From JAWXTK01 sp044433645 (lineage in GTDB: Bacteria > Bacteroidota > Bacteroidia > Bacteroidales > Rikenellaceae), in assembly GCA_044433645.1 (NCBI GenBank), contig JAWXTK010000003.1, positions 40,940-104,939 of the forward strand: a stretch of DNA of 64,000 nt, in the 5' to 3' direction. The position numbers were made by a program, and so were the translations under genes. How positions within the stretch are numbered: the first letter of the stretch is position 1; each line of letters opens with the position of its first letter. Below are positions 31,901 to 39,509 of this stretch, piece by piece. The notes under the pieces are model-generated. The model did no database searches. It saw only the letters and a program-made list of their open reading frames with translations, and was not told the origin of the DNA.

Positions 31901-32469
31901 GCAGCCTTGGCATTTAAGGTGTCAAAGATAGTTTCTATAATATATATGTCTACACCGGCGTCGGCCATGGCCTTAACCTGGGTGTAGTAAACCTCGCTAA
32001 GATAGTCAAAACTAACTTCTCGCTTGGCAGGATTATTTACATCGGCGCTTATCGAGGCAGTTTTGTTTGTAGGACCTACTGAGCCAGCTACGTAACGTGG
32101 TTTTGTAGGATTTTGAAGTGTATATTTATCGGCCAACTCGCGCGCAAGAGTTACGGCTGTGAAGTTAAGCTCATAGGCTTTGTCTTCCTGGCCGTAGTCC
32201 GAGAGTGAAATATAGTTGGCGTTGAAGGTGTCGGTGGTGATAATATCAGCACCTGCTTTTAAGTAATTTTCGTGTATTTCAGAAATTATGTGGGGCGCTG
32301 TTTTGACTAGTAAGTCGTTGCAACCCAATAATTTATATGTGCTGTCTTTGTACTCTTGGCCACGATAATCTTCCTCACCTAGGCCGTAGCCTTGTATCAT
32401 AGTGCCTAGTGCACCATCGAGGATGAGTATGCGTTTTTGTAATTGTTTTTCTATTGATTCTTTAATCAT
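28921..32469 (-). CDS. metH: Cobalamin-dependent methionine synthase
   Basis: Transfers the methyl group of 5-methyltetrahydrofolate to homocysteine via methylcobalamin. 1182 aa with all four modules: homocysteine-binding (1-320, zinc ligands in VGLNCSFG and GGCCGTTP near 308), pterin-binding (NIGERSNVAGSAKF near 355), cobalamin-binding with the ligand His in DVHDIGKN (near 754), and AdoMet-dependent reactivation domain (YESCPDH near 1100). Its ATG overlaps the end of the glutaminyl cyclase gene by eight bases. I see no cobalamin or SAM riboswitch in front of this operon. Confidence 0.97.
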   Translation of the reverse strand: MIKESIEKQLQKRILILDGALGTMIQGYGLGEEDYRGQEYKDSTYKLLGCNDLLVKTAPHIISEIHENYLKAGADIITTDTFNANYISLSDYGQEDKAYELNFTAVTLARELADKYTLQNPTKPRYVAGSVGPTNKTASISADVNNPAKREVSFDYLSEVYYTQVKAMADAGVDIYIIETIFDTLNAKAAIFALKKLFTELRREIPIMISGTLTDKSGRTLSGQVIEAFYNSISHARPLSVGLNCSFGADDMRTYIATLSKIADCNVSAHPNAGLPNVLGNYDQSAEAMGTQIKEYLEQGLLNIVGGCCGTTPLHIAEIARLAQNYSPRKTSIKPKQTILSGLETLEITPQSNFINIGERSNVAGSAKFARLIREKKYDEALDVVKHQVISGAQVVDVCMDDGLLDAKEEMINFLNYMGSDPEISRVPVMIDSSKWEVLEAGLKCTQGKSIVNSISLKEGETEFISHAKTIQNLGAAAVVMLFDEQGQGDSFERKIRIAERAYNILTTNNFPAEDIIFDPNVLSVATGISEHDNYGVDFINACAWIKQNLPGAKLSGGISNLSFSFRGHNTIREAMHSVFLYHAIAQGLDMGIVNPAMLQIYSDIEPNLLTLCEDVVLNRHKDATENLSTYANNSHEDKTKTQEKTIEKWRSLSLKDRIAHALIKGNTEFIEEDTLLALSELQSPIKVIDEILMPAMGTIGELFGEGKMFLPQVVKSARVMKASVGVLTPYIEAENAGKSSDKGRILIATVKGDVHDIGKNIISVVMACNGYLINDLGVMVECDKIVDTALEWGADAIGLSGLITPSLDQMCQVLGELEKRGLNIPVIVGGATTSAVHTAVKMTPLYKGTVIHGRDASHNVMLLSALLSSNKDEFIAEQKQKQKELRDNYNKKNTEVKLKSLAKAREDRLVSTSEIITPKTMGRISLNNYPISRVIPNINWGYFFAAWQVKQNSDEAKKLYADAVEMLREIEKNNLLPLSGALAIHTAQSKVDDIIIDGTTTLAQLRNEQSDNDINLSLSDFISSTKQDYIASFAITSGTNLKTLSDKFKAQGDDYKAIMIKLLADRLAEAFAVSIHQELAEKWWGFSNKSKGLRVAFGYESCPDHSLKEEVFSLLDIEKDTAIRLNESYMIEPGESICGLIFANADAKYFDLGKLSDYQLEDYAQRRDKSKDEIKKIIANF

Positions 32470-33250
32470 TAGCGTTGTTTGTTATTTCTATTTCAAAAAG
32501 TTTGCTCCAATTTTTACCAGTGACAAAGATTCTCTTGTTTTCTTTGTCGTAGGCTATGCCGTTAAGCACGTCTGTGTTTGGGGTCTTTTCTTTATCGGGT
32601 AGTAGGCCTTGAAAGTTTATTATGCTGTTGACATTGCCCGAGCAGGGGTCTATTCTAACTATTAAGTCGGTGGTGTAGATGTTAGCCCAAATTTCGCCCT
32701 CTATCCACTCAAGTTCGTTTAAGTATTGCACTTTGTTGCCTTGGTTTGTGACTTCGATTTGGCGAACTAACTCTAGGGTGGTGGCATCTAGGACTTGGAT
32801 AATGTTATTGCCACTACTCATATATATATAGGTGTCGTCGGTGGTAAGTCCCCAGCCCTCGCCCTGATATTTGTGCTCAGAGATTTTTTCAAATGTTTTG
32901 CTATCGTAAATAAACATGGTGTTCTCGCGCCAAGTTAGTTGATATATTTTATTGTCTATTTGAGTTATGCCCTCGCCAAAATATTGACTTTTTAATGAAA
33001 TCTCTTGGCTAGCTACGCCTGAATTAAGATTAACGCGCTTTAGTTTAGAATTCATGTAAATGCCCGTGCCCTCTATTAGCACGCTATCTTGCCAAATAAG
33101 CCCCTGGGTGTAGGCAGAGGTGCTGTGAGGATAGGTGTTTATGATTTTGTAACCATATACGGGGGTGCTAATATTCTCTGTTTTAACGCTTTTGTTCGAG
33201 CACGAGAGAAGTGTTAGTGTTAGAAATATTAAAATTGTGTGTTTTCTCAT
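32462..33250 (-). CDS. Glutaminyl-peptide cyclotransferase, lipoprotein
   Basis: 262 aa glutamine cyclotransferase of the five-bladed propeller (plant/bacterial) type, which converts N-terminal Gln to pyroglutamate. The lipobox LTLLSC gives a periplasmic lipoprotein. Conserved segments are HSTSAYTQGLIW, LIEGTGIYMNSKLKRV, YFGEGITQIDNKIYQLTW, YQGEGWGLTTDD, YLNELEWIEGEIWANIY and PNTDVLNGIAYD. In Bacteroidota it may act on exported proteins whose signal peptidase site is followed by Gln, a feature of several proteins in this window. It heads the metH-metF operon. Confidence 0.9.
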   Translation of the reverse strand: MRKHTILIFLTLTLLSCSNKSVKTENISTPVYGYKIINTYPHSTSAYTQGLIWQDSVLIEGTGIYMNSKLKRVNLNSGVASQEISLKSQYFGEGITQIDNKIYQLTWRENTMFIYDSKTFEKISEHKYQGEGWGLTTDDTYIYMSSGNNIIQVLDATTLELVRQIEVTNQGNKVQYLNELEWIEGEIWANIYTTDLIVRIDPCSGNVNSIINFQGLLPDKEKTPNTDVLNGIAYDKENKRIFVTGKNWSKLFEIEITNNAND

Positions 33251-33270
33251 GAAATTTTTAGTCTATTTAA

Positions 33271-33301
33271 TATGCAAAGGTAGAAAAAAATAGTATCTTT
33301 G
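33271..33301 (+). promoter_or_regulatory. Promoter of serS
   Basis: TATG (33271-33274), 19 bp, TATCTTTG (33294-33301), 27 bases before the ATG. It overlaps the divergent -7 box on the other strand. Confidence 0.55.
33275..33282 (-). promoter_or_regulatory. -7 box of the glutaminyl cyclase/metH/metF operon
   Basis: TACCTTTG on the minus strand, 24 bases before the ATG; the -33 element is not obvious. Confidence 0.5.
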
Positions 33302-33328
33302 CCTAATTGAAAAAAACAATAAATTGCT

Positions 33329-34600
33329 ATGTTAACATTAAAACAATTAAGAGACGATAAAACCCTCGCTATTGCTAAGCTTAAGAAAAAGGGTGTAGAT
33401 GCTACTCAAATCATCGAAGATATTGAGAAAGTAGATGATAACCGTAAGGCTTTGCAAAGCGAATTAGATAGTAATCTTTCAGAGCAAAACGCTATTGCTA
33501 AGCAAGTTGGCCAACTTTTTGCCCAAGGTAAAAAAGACGAGGCTACGGCTGCAAAAGAGCGTACAGTAGAGCTTAAAGAATTGTCGAAATCACTTGATGA
33601 GAAACTAAAAACAGCAACTGATGAGCTAAATTCTTTGATAGTGCAATTACCTAACTTTCCTGCAGATATTGTGCCTGAGGGTAAACACGCTGAGGATAAC
33701 TTAAACGTAAAACAAGTGGGCGATATGCCTAAGCTTTCTGAAAAAGCATTGCCTCACTGGGAATTAGCTAAAAAATATGATATCATAGACTTTGAGCTTG
33801 GTGTTAAACTAACTGGTGCAGGTTTCCCTGTATATAAAGGTAAGGGTTCATCGCTTCAACGTGCGTTGATTTCTTACTTTTTGGAGTGCAATACAGCAGC
33901 TGGTTATACTGAGGTTATGCCTCCACTTATGGTTAACGAAGCATCGGGATTTGGTACGGGTCAGTTGCCTGATAAAGAGGGGCAGATGTATCATGCTACG
34001 GTTGATAATTTCTATTTGATTCCTACGGCTGAAGTGCCTGTGACTAATATTTATCGTGATTCTATAGTTGATGCTAAGGATTTTCCAATTTGTCTTACTG
34101 CCTATACTCCTTGTTTCCGTCGTGAGGCAGGCTCTTATGGTAAAGATGTTAGGGGGCTGAATCGTTTGCACCAATTTGATAAAGTTGAGATTGTGAGAAT
34201 CGAGCACCCAGAGCGTTCTTATGCTGCTCTTGATGAAATGGTAGCTCATGTTGAGAAAATTGTTTCTTCGCTTGGTCTCCCTTATCGTATTTTGCGTCTG
34301 TGTGGTGGAGATATGAGTTTTACTTCGGCATTGACTTATGATTTTGAGGTTTATTCGGCTGCTCAAGATCGTTGGTTAGAGGTTTCTTCGGTGTCAAATT
34401 TTGAGTCTTATCAGGCTAATCGTTTGAAACTTAGATACAAAGATGAAAACAAAAAAACACAGCTTGCACACACCTTAAACGGTAGTTCACTAGCTTTGCC
34501 ACGTATTTTGGCAGCACTTTTGGAGAACTATCAAACTGATGAGAGTATAGTGATTCCTGAGGTTTTGAGAAAATACACAGGTTTTGATAAAATAGACTAA
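33329..34600 (+). CDS. serS: Seryl-tRNA synthetase
   Basis: Charges tRNA-Ser. 423 aa: an N-terminal long coiled-coil arm (about 25-105) for the tRNA variable arm, then a class II catalytic core. The core has the ring segment GFPVYKGKGSSLQRALISYF (motif 1), LIPTAEVPVTN, CFRREAGSYGKDVRGLNRLHQ (motif 2) and HTLNGSSLALPRILAALLEN (motif 3). Full length and collinear with bacterial SerRS. Confidence 0.97.
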   Translation: MLTLKQLRDDKTLAIAKLKKKGVDATQIIEDIEKVDDNRKALQSELDSNLSEQNAIAKQVGQLFAQGKKDEATAAKERTVELKELSKSLDEKLKTATDELNSLIVQLPNFPADIVPEGKHAEDNLNVKQVGDMPKLSEKALPHWELAKKYDIIDFELGVKLTGAGFPVYKGKGSSLQRALISYFLECNTAAGYTEVMPPLMVNEASGFGTGQLPDKEGQMYHATVDNFYLIPTAEVPVTNIYRDSIVDAKDFPICLTAYTPCFRREAGSYGKDVRGLNRLHQFDKVEIVRIEHPERSYAALDEMVAHVEKIVSSLGLPYRILRLCGGDMSFTSALTYDFEVYSAAQDRWLEVSSVSNFESYQANRLKLRYKDENKKTQLAHTLNGSSLALPRILAALLENYQTDESIVIPEVLRKYTGFDKID

Positions 34601-34630
34601 ATTTTTTATATTTATTTAAAAAATTTATTT

Positions 34631-34638
34631 TACCTTTG
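34631..34638 (+). promoter_or_regulatory. -7 box of the ferredoxin gene
   Basis: TACCTTTG, 38 bases before the ATG, with a T-rich but imperfect -33 region. Confidence 0.5.
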
Positions 34639-34676
34639 CTGTAACTCAATTAACAACTTATAAAAAAAATAACAAA

Positions 34677-34847
34677 ATGGCTTACAAAATTGATCAAGAT
34701 ACTTGCCTAGGTTGCGGTTCTTGTGTAGATGAATGTCCTGTTGGAGCAATCTCAGCAGGTGCTGCTTATGTAATTGATGCAGCTGCTTGTTCTGATTGTG
34801 GATCTTGTGCTGGCGCTTGCCCAGTAGAAGCTATCTCAGCAGAGTAA
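34677..34847 (+). CDS. 2[4Fe-4S] ferredoxin
   Basis: 56 aa clostridial-type ferredoxin with two CxxCxxCxxxCP motifs: CLGCGSCVDECPVGAI and CSDCGSCAGACPVEAI. The two halves are near repeats. It is a small soluble electron carrier, likely for pyruvate:ferredoxin oxidoreductase, hydrogenase or radical-SAM enzymes; the adjacent mqnC encodes a radical SAM enzyme but is separated by a terminator. The leader has an A-rich ribosome-binding region. Confidence 0.96.
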   Translation: MAYKIDQDTCLGCGSCVDECPVGAISAGAAYVIDAAACSDCGSCAGACPVEAISAE

Positions 34848-34881
34848 TTTTGAGAATTAAATTTATTTAATTTGTCAATTA

Positions 34882-34910
34882 AGCTGGCTATTTTTAGCCA
34901 GCTTTTTTTT
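34882..34910 (+). terminator. Rho-independent terminator of the ferredoxin gene
   Basis: AGCTGGCTA (34882-34890), loop TTTT, TAGCCAGCT (34895-34903), then seven T. Confidence 0.92.
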
Positions 34911-34921
34911 GTGTTTTAATC

Positions 34922-36013
34922 GTGAAAGTAGATAAGATTTTAGATAAGGCCTTTAGGGGCGAGAGACTTAGTTTAGCTGAGATTATGAGCTTGTGGGGTG
35001 AAATTCCCTCTAGCGAATTAATTGCAGCTGGCGATTATATGCGTAGTATTAAAGTCCCTGATACTAAGACTGTTACATGGCAGATAGATAGAAATGTGAA
35101 TATCACTAATGTATGTATTTCGGGCTGTAAATTTTGTAATTTTCATTGCCGTTTACATGAGAGTGATAGGGCTTTTATCACTTCAAAAGAAGAATACTAC
35201 GATAAAATTAAGCACACGCTTGAGTCAGGGGGCGATCAACTTTTATTGCAGGGAGGTCTGCACCCTAGGCTTGATATAAAATTTTATGAGGAGTTGTTCT
35301 CGGACTTAAAACTTCATTTTCCTACGGTGCGTTTGCATGCTTTGGGGGCGCCCGAGGTGGCTCATATTGCTCGAATCAGTGGTTTGACTCTGGAGCAGAC
35401 TTTGCAGCGTTTGGTAGCTGCTGGTCTTGATTCACTGCCGGGGGCAGGTGCCGAGATACTTGATAATGATGTTAGGCGCAGAATATCGCCTGCAAAACCT
35501 AGCGTAGAGCAGTGGTGTGAGGTGATGCGCATAGCTCACAAAATGAACTTGGCGACTTCGGCAACTATGATGTATGGCCATGTGGAAACTCTAGAGCAAA
35601 GGATGAGGCATTTGCTTACTTTGAGGGATTTGCAGAGCGAGTGCCCTGAGGGAAATCATGGATTTTTGGCTTTTATTCCTTGGATTTTTTACTCTAAAGG
35701 TACGGTGTTGGAGAACGAGGGAGTGGTCTCTAACTTTTCATCTTTGGAGTATGTTAAGTTGATAGCTATCAGTAGGTTAGTGCTTAATAATATAACTAAT
35801 ATTCAGGCCTCTTGGCTTACGGTGGGTAAGCAAACGGCTCAAATCGCGCTCCATGGTGGGGCAAATGATATGGGTTCTATAATGTTGGAAGAAAATGTTG
35901 TTTCTTCGGCTGGGGCGAATAATAGCTTTGATGCTGAGGGGATATGCACGGCGATTCGCGAGGCAGGTTTCGAGCCTCGTTTGCGCAATCAATTATACGA
36001 ATTTAGGGATTAA
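34922..36013 (+). CDS. mqnC: Cyclic dehypoxanthinyl futalosine synthase (radical SAM)
   Basis: 363 aa radical SAM enzyme of the futalosine menaquinone pathway, converting dehypoxanthine futalosine to its cyclic form. Cluster ligands are in CISGCKFCNFHC. LQGGLHPRLDIKFYEEL, SLPGAGAEIL, RRRISPAKPS and FIPWIFYSKGT fit MqnC rather than MqnE or the F420-synthesis CofG/CofH relatives. It starts with GTG, directly after the ferredoxin terminator. The end overlaps truA by four bases. The other mqn genes are not in this window. Confidence 0.85.
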   Translation: MKVDKILDKAFRGERLSLAEIMSLWGEIPSSELIAAGDYMRSIKVPDTKTVTWQIDRNVNITNVCISGCKFCNFHCRLHESDRAFITSKEEYYDKIKHTLESGGDQLLLQGGLHPRLDIKFYEELFSDLKLHFPTVRLHALGAPEVAHIARISGLTLEQTLQRLVAAGLDSLPGAGAEILDNDVRRRISPAKPSVEQWCEVMRIAHKMNLATSATMMYGHVETLEQRMRHLLTLRDLQSECPEGNHGFLAFIPWIFYSKGTVLENEGVVSNFSSLEYVKLIAISRLVLNNITNIQASWLTVGKQTAQIALHGGANDMGSIMLEENVVSSAGANNSFDAEGICTAIREAGFEPRLRNQLYEFRD

Positions 36014-36732
36014 TATTCTATTTTGCTCAGGTATAATCCTTGGGCTGCGGCCGAGGAACTGGCTTTGCTACGGTCTTTGCTTTCAAGGATTTTTTTGAAG
36101 TCTTGGGGGCTTATTTTTCCTCTTCCAACGTCTACTAATGTGCCTACAATAGAGCGCACCATATTGCGCAAAAATCTATCAGCGCAGATGGTGAACGTTA
36201 GCGTGTTATCTTGTCTTTTCCAGTGGGCTTTGGTGACTTTGCAAAGTGTGGTTTTATTGTCTGAACCTACTTTACTGAAAGTCTCGAAGTCGTTGAATAT
36301 CAATAGGTAAGAGGCTGCTATATTCATCTTATTTATGTCTAAATCCATTCTGTATTGCCAAGTTAATTCTCTTAAGAAAGGATTTTTTTCGACCAAAAGT
36401 TTGTAGGTGTATTCTCGGTTTTTGGCATTAAAACGAGCGTGGAAATCATCGCTCGTGTGCTCATTTTTTTTGATGCAAATATCTTCAGGCAGAACGCAAT
36501 TTAGGTGATAAACAAAGTCGGGTTTTAGCGAGCCCTCAAAGTCAAAATGAGCAACGTAATGCGAGGCATGAACGCCCGTGTCTGTGCGCCCACAACCAGT
36601 GATAGAAATATCTTGGCGCAGTAGCAGAGACAGTGCATTTTCGATTTTTTCTTGCACAGTCATAGCGTTGGGCTGACGTTGCCAACCACAGTAAGCAGTA
36701 CCTTTGTATGAAAGTTCTAGTTTGTATCTCAT
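36010..36732 (-). CDS. truA: tRNA pseudouridine synthase A
   Basis: Makes pseudouridine at positions 38-40 of the tRNA anticodon stem. 240 aa with the catalytic Asp in GCGRTDTGVHA, the N-terminal YKGTAYCGWQRQPNAMTVQ and the C-terminal FLRNMVRSIVGTLVDVGRGK. Full length. It is convergent with mqnC and divergent from dapB. Confidence 0.96.
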   Translation of the reverse strand: MRYKLELSYKGTAYCGWQRQPNAMTVQEKIENALSLLLRQDISITGCGRTDTGVHASHYVAHFDFEGSLKPDFVYHLNCVLPEDICIKKNEHTSDDFHARFNAKNREYTYKLLVEKNPFLRELTWQYRMDLDINKMNIAASYLLIFNDFETFSKVGSDNKTTLCKVTKAHWKRQDNTLTFTICADRFLRNMVRSIVGTLVDVGRGKISPQDFKKILESKDRSKASSSAAAQGLYLSKIEY

Positions 36733-36751
36733 TTTGCTGTAAATCTTTGCG

Positions 36752-36759
36752 CAAATATA
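36752..36759 (-). promoter_or_regulatory. -7 box of truA
   Basis: TATATTTG on the minus strand, 19 bases before the ATG; no TTTG at the -33 position. Confidence 0.45.
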
Positions 36760-36782
36760 GTGAAAAAACAGTAAAAAATTTG

Positions 36783-36790
36783 TATCTTTG
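36783..36790 (+). promoter_or_regulatory. -7 box of the dapB operon
   Basis: TATCTTTG, 20 bases before the dapB ATG. The -33 region is not consensus. It should drive the long downstream run of eight genes. Confidence 0.5.
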
Positions 36791-36810
36791 TCTAATTAAA
36801 CTTTTTTGAA

Positions 36811-37527
36811 ATGAATGTAGCAATTATCGGATACGGAAAAATGGGCCACGAGATAGAAAAAATTCTTGTGGAAAGAGCTCACACTGTGGCACTAATTATA
36901 GATATGGACAACACAGCAGATTTAAATGCTGAAAATTTAGCTAAGGTAGATGTGGCGATTGAGTTTACCACGCCTGCTACGGCTTATAATAATATACTTA
37001 AATGTTTGGAATGCTCGACACCTGTTGTGTGTGGCACTACGGCATGGTTGGATAAATTGCCAGAGATAGAGGCTGCTTGTAAGGCTAGCGAGGGAGCGTT
37101 CTTTTATGCCTCAAACTTTAGTGTTGGGGTTAATATTTTCTTTAAAATCAATGAGTTATTAGCTAAAATGATGAATCCTTTTGATAGTTATGATGTAACT
37201 TTGGAGGAAATACACCACACTCAAAAGAAAGATGCGCCTAGTGGAACAGCCATTACACTTGCCGAAGGGATAGTTAACAACCTAGATAGAAAACAAAAAT
37301 GGGTGGGCGAGACAACTATCGCTCCCGAAGAATTGGAAGTTGTGGCAGTAAGACGTAGCGTTGTGCCAGGAACTCACACAGTGACTTATGAATCTGCGAT
37401 AGATCAAATTACTATGACTCACACGGCAAAAGGTAGGGGGGGATTCGCTTTAGGCGCAGTTCTTGCCTCAGAATTTTTGTGTGGTAAGAAGGGTATTTAC
37501 TCTATGAAGGATTTAATGGGATTTTAA
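36811..37527 (+). CDS. dapB: 4-hydroxy-tetrahydrodipicolinate reductase
   Basis: An NAD(P)H-dependent step of lysine and diaminopimelate synthesis. 238 aa short form common in Bacteroidota: Rossmann start VAIIGYGKMGHEIEK, EFTTPATAYNNI, CGTTAW, FSVGVNIFFKINE, the substrate motif KKDAPSGTAITLA, and VPGTHTV. It is the first gene of a run whose gaps are mostly under 25 bases. Confidence 0.95.
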   Translation: MNVAIIGYGKMGHEIEKILVERAHTVALIIDMDNTADLNAENLAKVDVAIEFTTPATAYNNILKCLECSTPVVCGTTAWLDKLPEIEAACKASEGAFFYASNFSVGVNIFFKINELLAKMMNPFDSYDVTLEEIHHTQKKDAPSGTAITLAEGIVNNLDRKQKWVGETTIAPEELEVVAVRRSVVPGTHTVTYESAIDQITMTHTAKGRGGFALGAVLASEFLCGKKGIYSMKDLMGF

Positions 37528-37545
37528 AAAATAAATAAAGAATTT

Positions 37546-38913
37546 ATGTTCTCTAAAATTAAAAAAATATGGTCTAATCCTTACGTCAAATTTGGCGTAG
37601 TGGGTTTGATTTATCTGCTGTGGTTTGTGCTTTGGGCCGAGAATCTATGGTGGATATTTGGTCTTATTGTGATTTATGATGTGTATGTGTCTAAATTTAT
37701 GTACAGACTTTTTTGGGGCAAACATTTAGAGCGCAAAAAATCAAATAAACTCTATAAAAAATCTTCGGAGTGGGTCGAGGCCATAGTTTTTGCTACGGTG
37801 GTGGCTAGTGTGATTAGGATTTTCTTCTTTGAAATGTATGTGATTCCTAGCTCTTCAATGGAAAAAACGCTTTTAATAGGTGATTATCTGTGTGTTAGCA
37901 AGGTGAGCTACGGGCCTAAGATGCCTAATACACCTGTCGCTTTCCCTTTTGTGCATCATACTATGCCTTTTTCGGCTACTAAAAAATCTTTTAGCGAGAT
38001 AATTACTCGTCCTTATAAAAGACTATCTGGTTTTAGAGATTTGGAACGCAATGATATTGTTGTGTTCAACTTCCCGGCTGGCGATACAGTGATAGTGGAA
38101 GAACAATCAGCATCGTATTATGATGTGTTGGAGATGTATGAAAAACAATTTGGAGCTAAGGGTAGGGCAAATTTGCATCGTGATTACACCATAATATCGC
38201 GCCCTGTGGATAAGCGTGAAAATTATATAAAACGTGCTGTGGGTATGCCTGGTGACACTATTTCTATAGTCAATGCACAGGTTTATATAGATTCTAAACC
38301 TGCCACGAATGTAGAAAATTTGCAGATAAATTATTTGGTTTATTTTACTAGCCCTATCTCTAAAGATATGTTTGATGAGCTTGGTATTTCGCTTGATGAA
38401 GTTACTGTGTACTCTCACTCGTCGGCCTATGTGATGCCTCTAACCAAGAGTTCTAAAGAGAAGGTTGAGCAACTTAAAAATGTTGCAAAAGTTACTCCGT
38501 ATTTGAGTAATAAATCTATGATAGACGTGTTCCCAAAAACTAACAATGGTTGGAGCGAGGATAATTTTGGCCCTTTGTGGATACCTTATAAAGGTGCTAG
38601 CGTGGAACTTACTTTAGAGAATTTGCCTTTGTATGAGAGGATAATCAAAGTGTATGAGGGGCATGAGCTTAAGGTTGTTGGTGAGGATATTTTTATTGAT
38701 AATGTTAAGGCTGATAGTTATACATTTGCGATGAATTATTACTTTATGATGGGCGATAATAGGCATAATTCTGCCGATTCCAGATATTGGGGCTTTGTGC
38801 CTGAAGATCATATAGTTGGTGCACCATCGTTTGTGTGGTTGTCGCTTGATAAGGATAAAAGTTTCCCAGCGAATATTCGTTGGAGCAAGATGTTTAGAAA
38901 TATAACAAAATAA
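37546..38913 (+). CDS. lepB: Signal peptidase I
   Basis: Cleaves signal peptides on the periplasmic face of the inner membrane. 455 aa, longer than most type I peptidases. It has N-terminal helices (about 14-50), the catalytic Ser in YVIPSSSMEKTLLIGD, the catalytic Lys in YIKRAVGMPGD, and the C-terminal box MMGDNRHNSADSRYWGF. Large insertions lie between the Ser and Lys boxes (about 130-225) and again before the last box (about 250-385). Such insertions are usual in Bacteroidota. It is 18 bases after dapB. Confidence 0.94.
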   Translation: MFSKIKKIWSNPYVKFGVVGLIYLLWFVLWAENLWWIFGLIVIYDVYVSKFMYRLFWGKHLERKKSNKLYKKSSEWVEAIVFATVVASVIRIFFFEMYVIPSSSMEKTLLIGDYLCVSKVSYGPKMPNTPVAFPFVHHTMPFSATKKSFSEIITRPYKRLSGFRDLERNDIVVFNFPAGDTVIVEEQSASYYDVLEMYEKQFGAKGRANLHRDYTIISRPVDKRENYIKRAVGMPGDTISIVNAQVYIDSKPATNVENLQINYLVYFTSPISKDMFDELGISLDEVTVYSHSSAYVMPLTKSSKEKVEQLKNVAKVTPYLSNKSMIDVFPKTNNGWSEDNFGPLWIPYKGASVELTLENLPLYERIIKVYEGHELKVVGEDIFIDNVKADSYTFAMNYYFMMGDNRHNSADSRYWGFVPEDHIVGAPSFVWLSLDKDKSFPANIRWSKMFRNITK

Positions 38914-38914
38914 C

Positions 38915-39505
38915 TTGGAGCAAAAAGATACATACAAAACTATTGCTAGAGCAGCCGAGGCTATTTATAAGGAAAAAAGTAGCAAGTTTTTATGTTATGC
39001 CTACCCTGTGAGTTGTCTTGAGCAGATTAAACCCCTGCTTGATAGTTTGAGAAAAAAATATTATGATGCAACTCACCACTGTTATGCCTACCGTTTGGGG
39101 GCGCAGGGCGAGACTTTTAGGATGAATGATGACGGCGAGCCTTCGTCCACGGCCGGAAAACCCATACTTGGGCAGATGCTCTCGTATGATTTGACTGATA
39201 TTTTGGTAGTTGTAATCAGGTATTTTGGGGGGACAAAGTTGGGCGTCTCAGGACTGATTTCAGCTTATAGGGAATCGGCCGAGCAAGTGATTTTGGAGAG
39301 TGAGATTATTGAAAAAACAGTTGATAAGAGCTTTAATATTAGTTTCTCGTATGTTGAGATGAACGAGATAATGAAGATAATTAAAGACTTGCAGCCCAAC
39401 GTTTTATCTCAGAATTTTGACAATCTTTGTAAAATGACACTCTCGATTAGAGAGTCCAAGGCCGAGCAACTAGAAAATAAAATTAAAGATTATATTGACA
39501 GATAA
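38915..39505 (+). CDS. YigZ/IMPACT-family protein
   Basis: 196 aa with the UPF0029 N-terminal domain (KSSKFLCYAYPV, ATHHCYAYRLG, NDDGEPSSTAGKPI, IRYFGGTKLGVSGLISAYR) and a ferredoxin-like C-terminal domain. IMPACT relatives bind ribosome-associated regulators in eukaryotes; the bacterial role is not settled. The start codon is TTG, one base after the lepB stop (TAAC TTG), so initiation is probably by re-initiation. Confidence 0.9.
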   Translation: MEQKDTYKTIARAAEAIYKEKSSKFLCYAYPVSCLEQIKPLLDSLRKKYYDATHHCYAYRLGAQGETFRMNDDGEPSSTAGKPILGQMLSYDLTDILVVVIRYFGGTKLGVSGLISAYRESAEQVILESEIIEKTVDKSFNISFSYVEMNEIMKIIKDLQPNVLSQNFDNLCKMTLSIRESKAEQLENKIKDYIDR

Positions 39506-39509
39506 ATAA

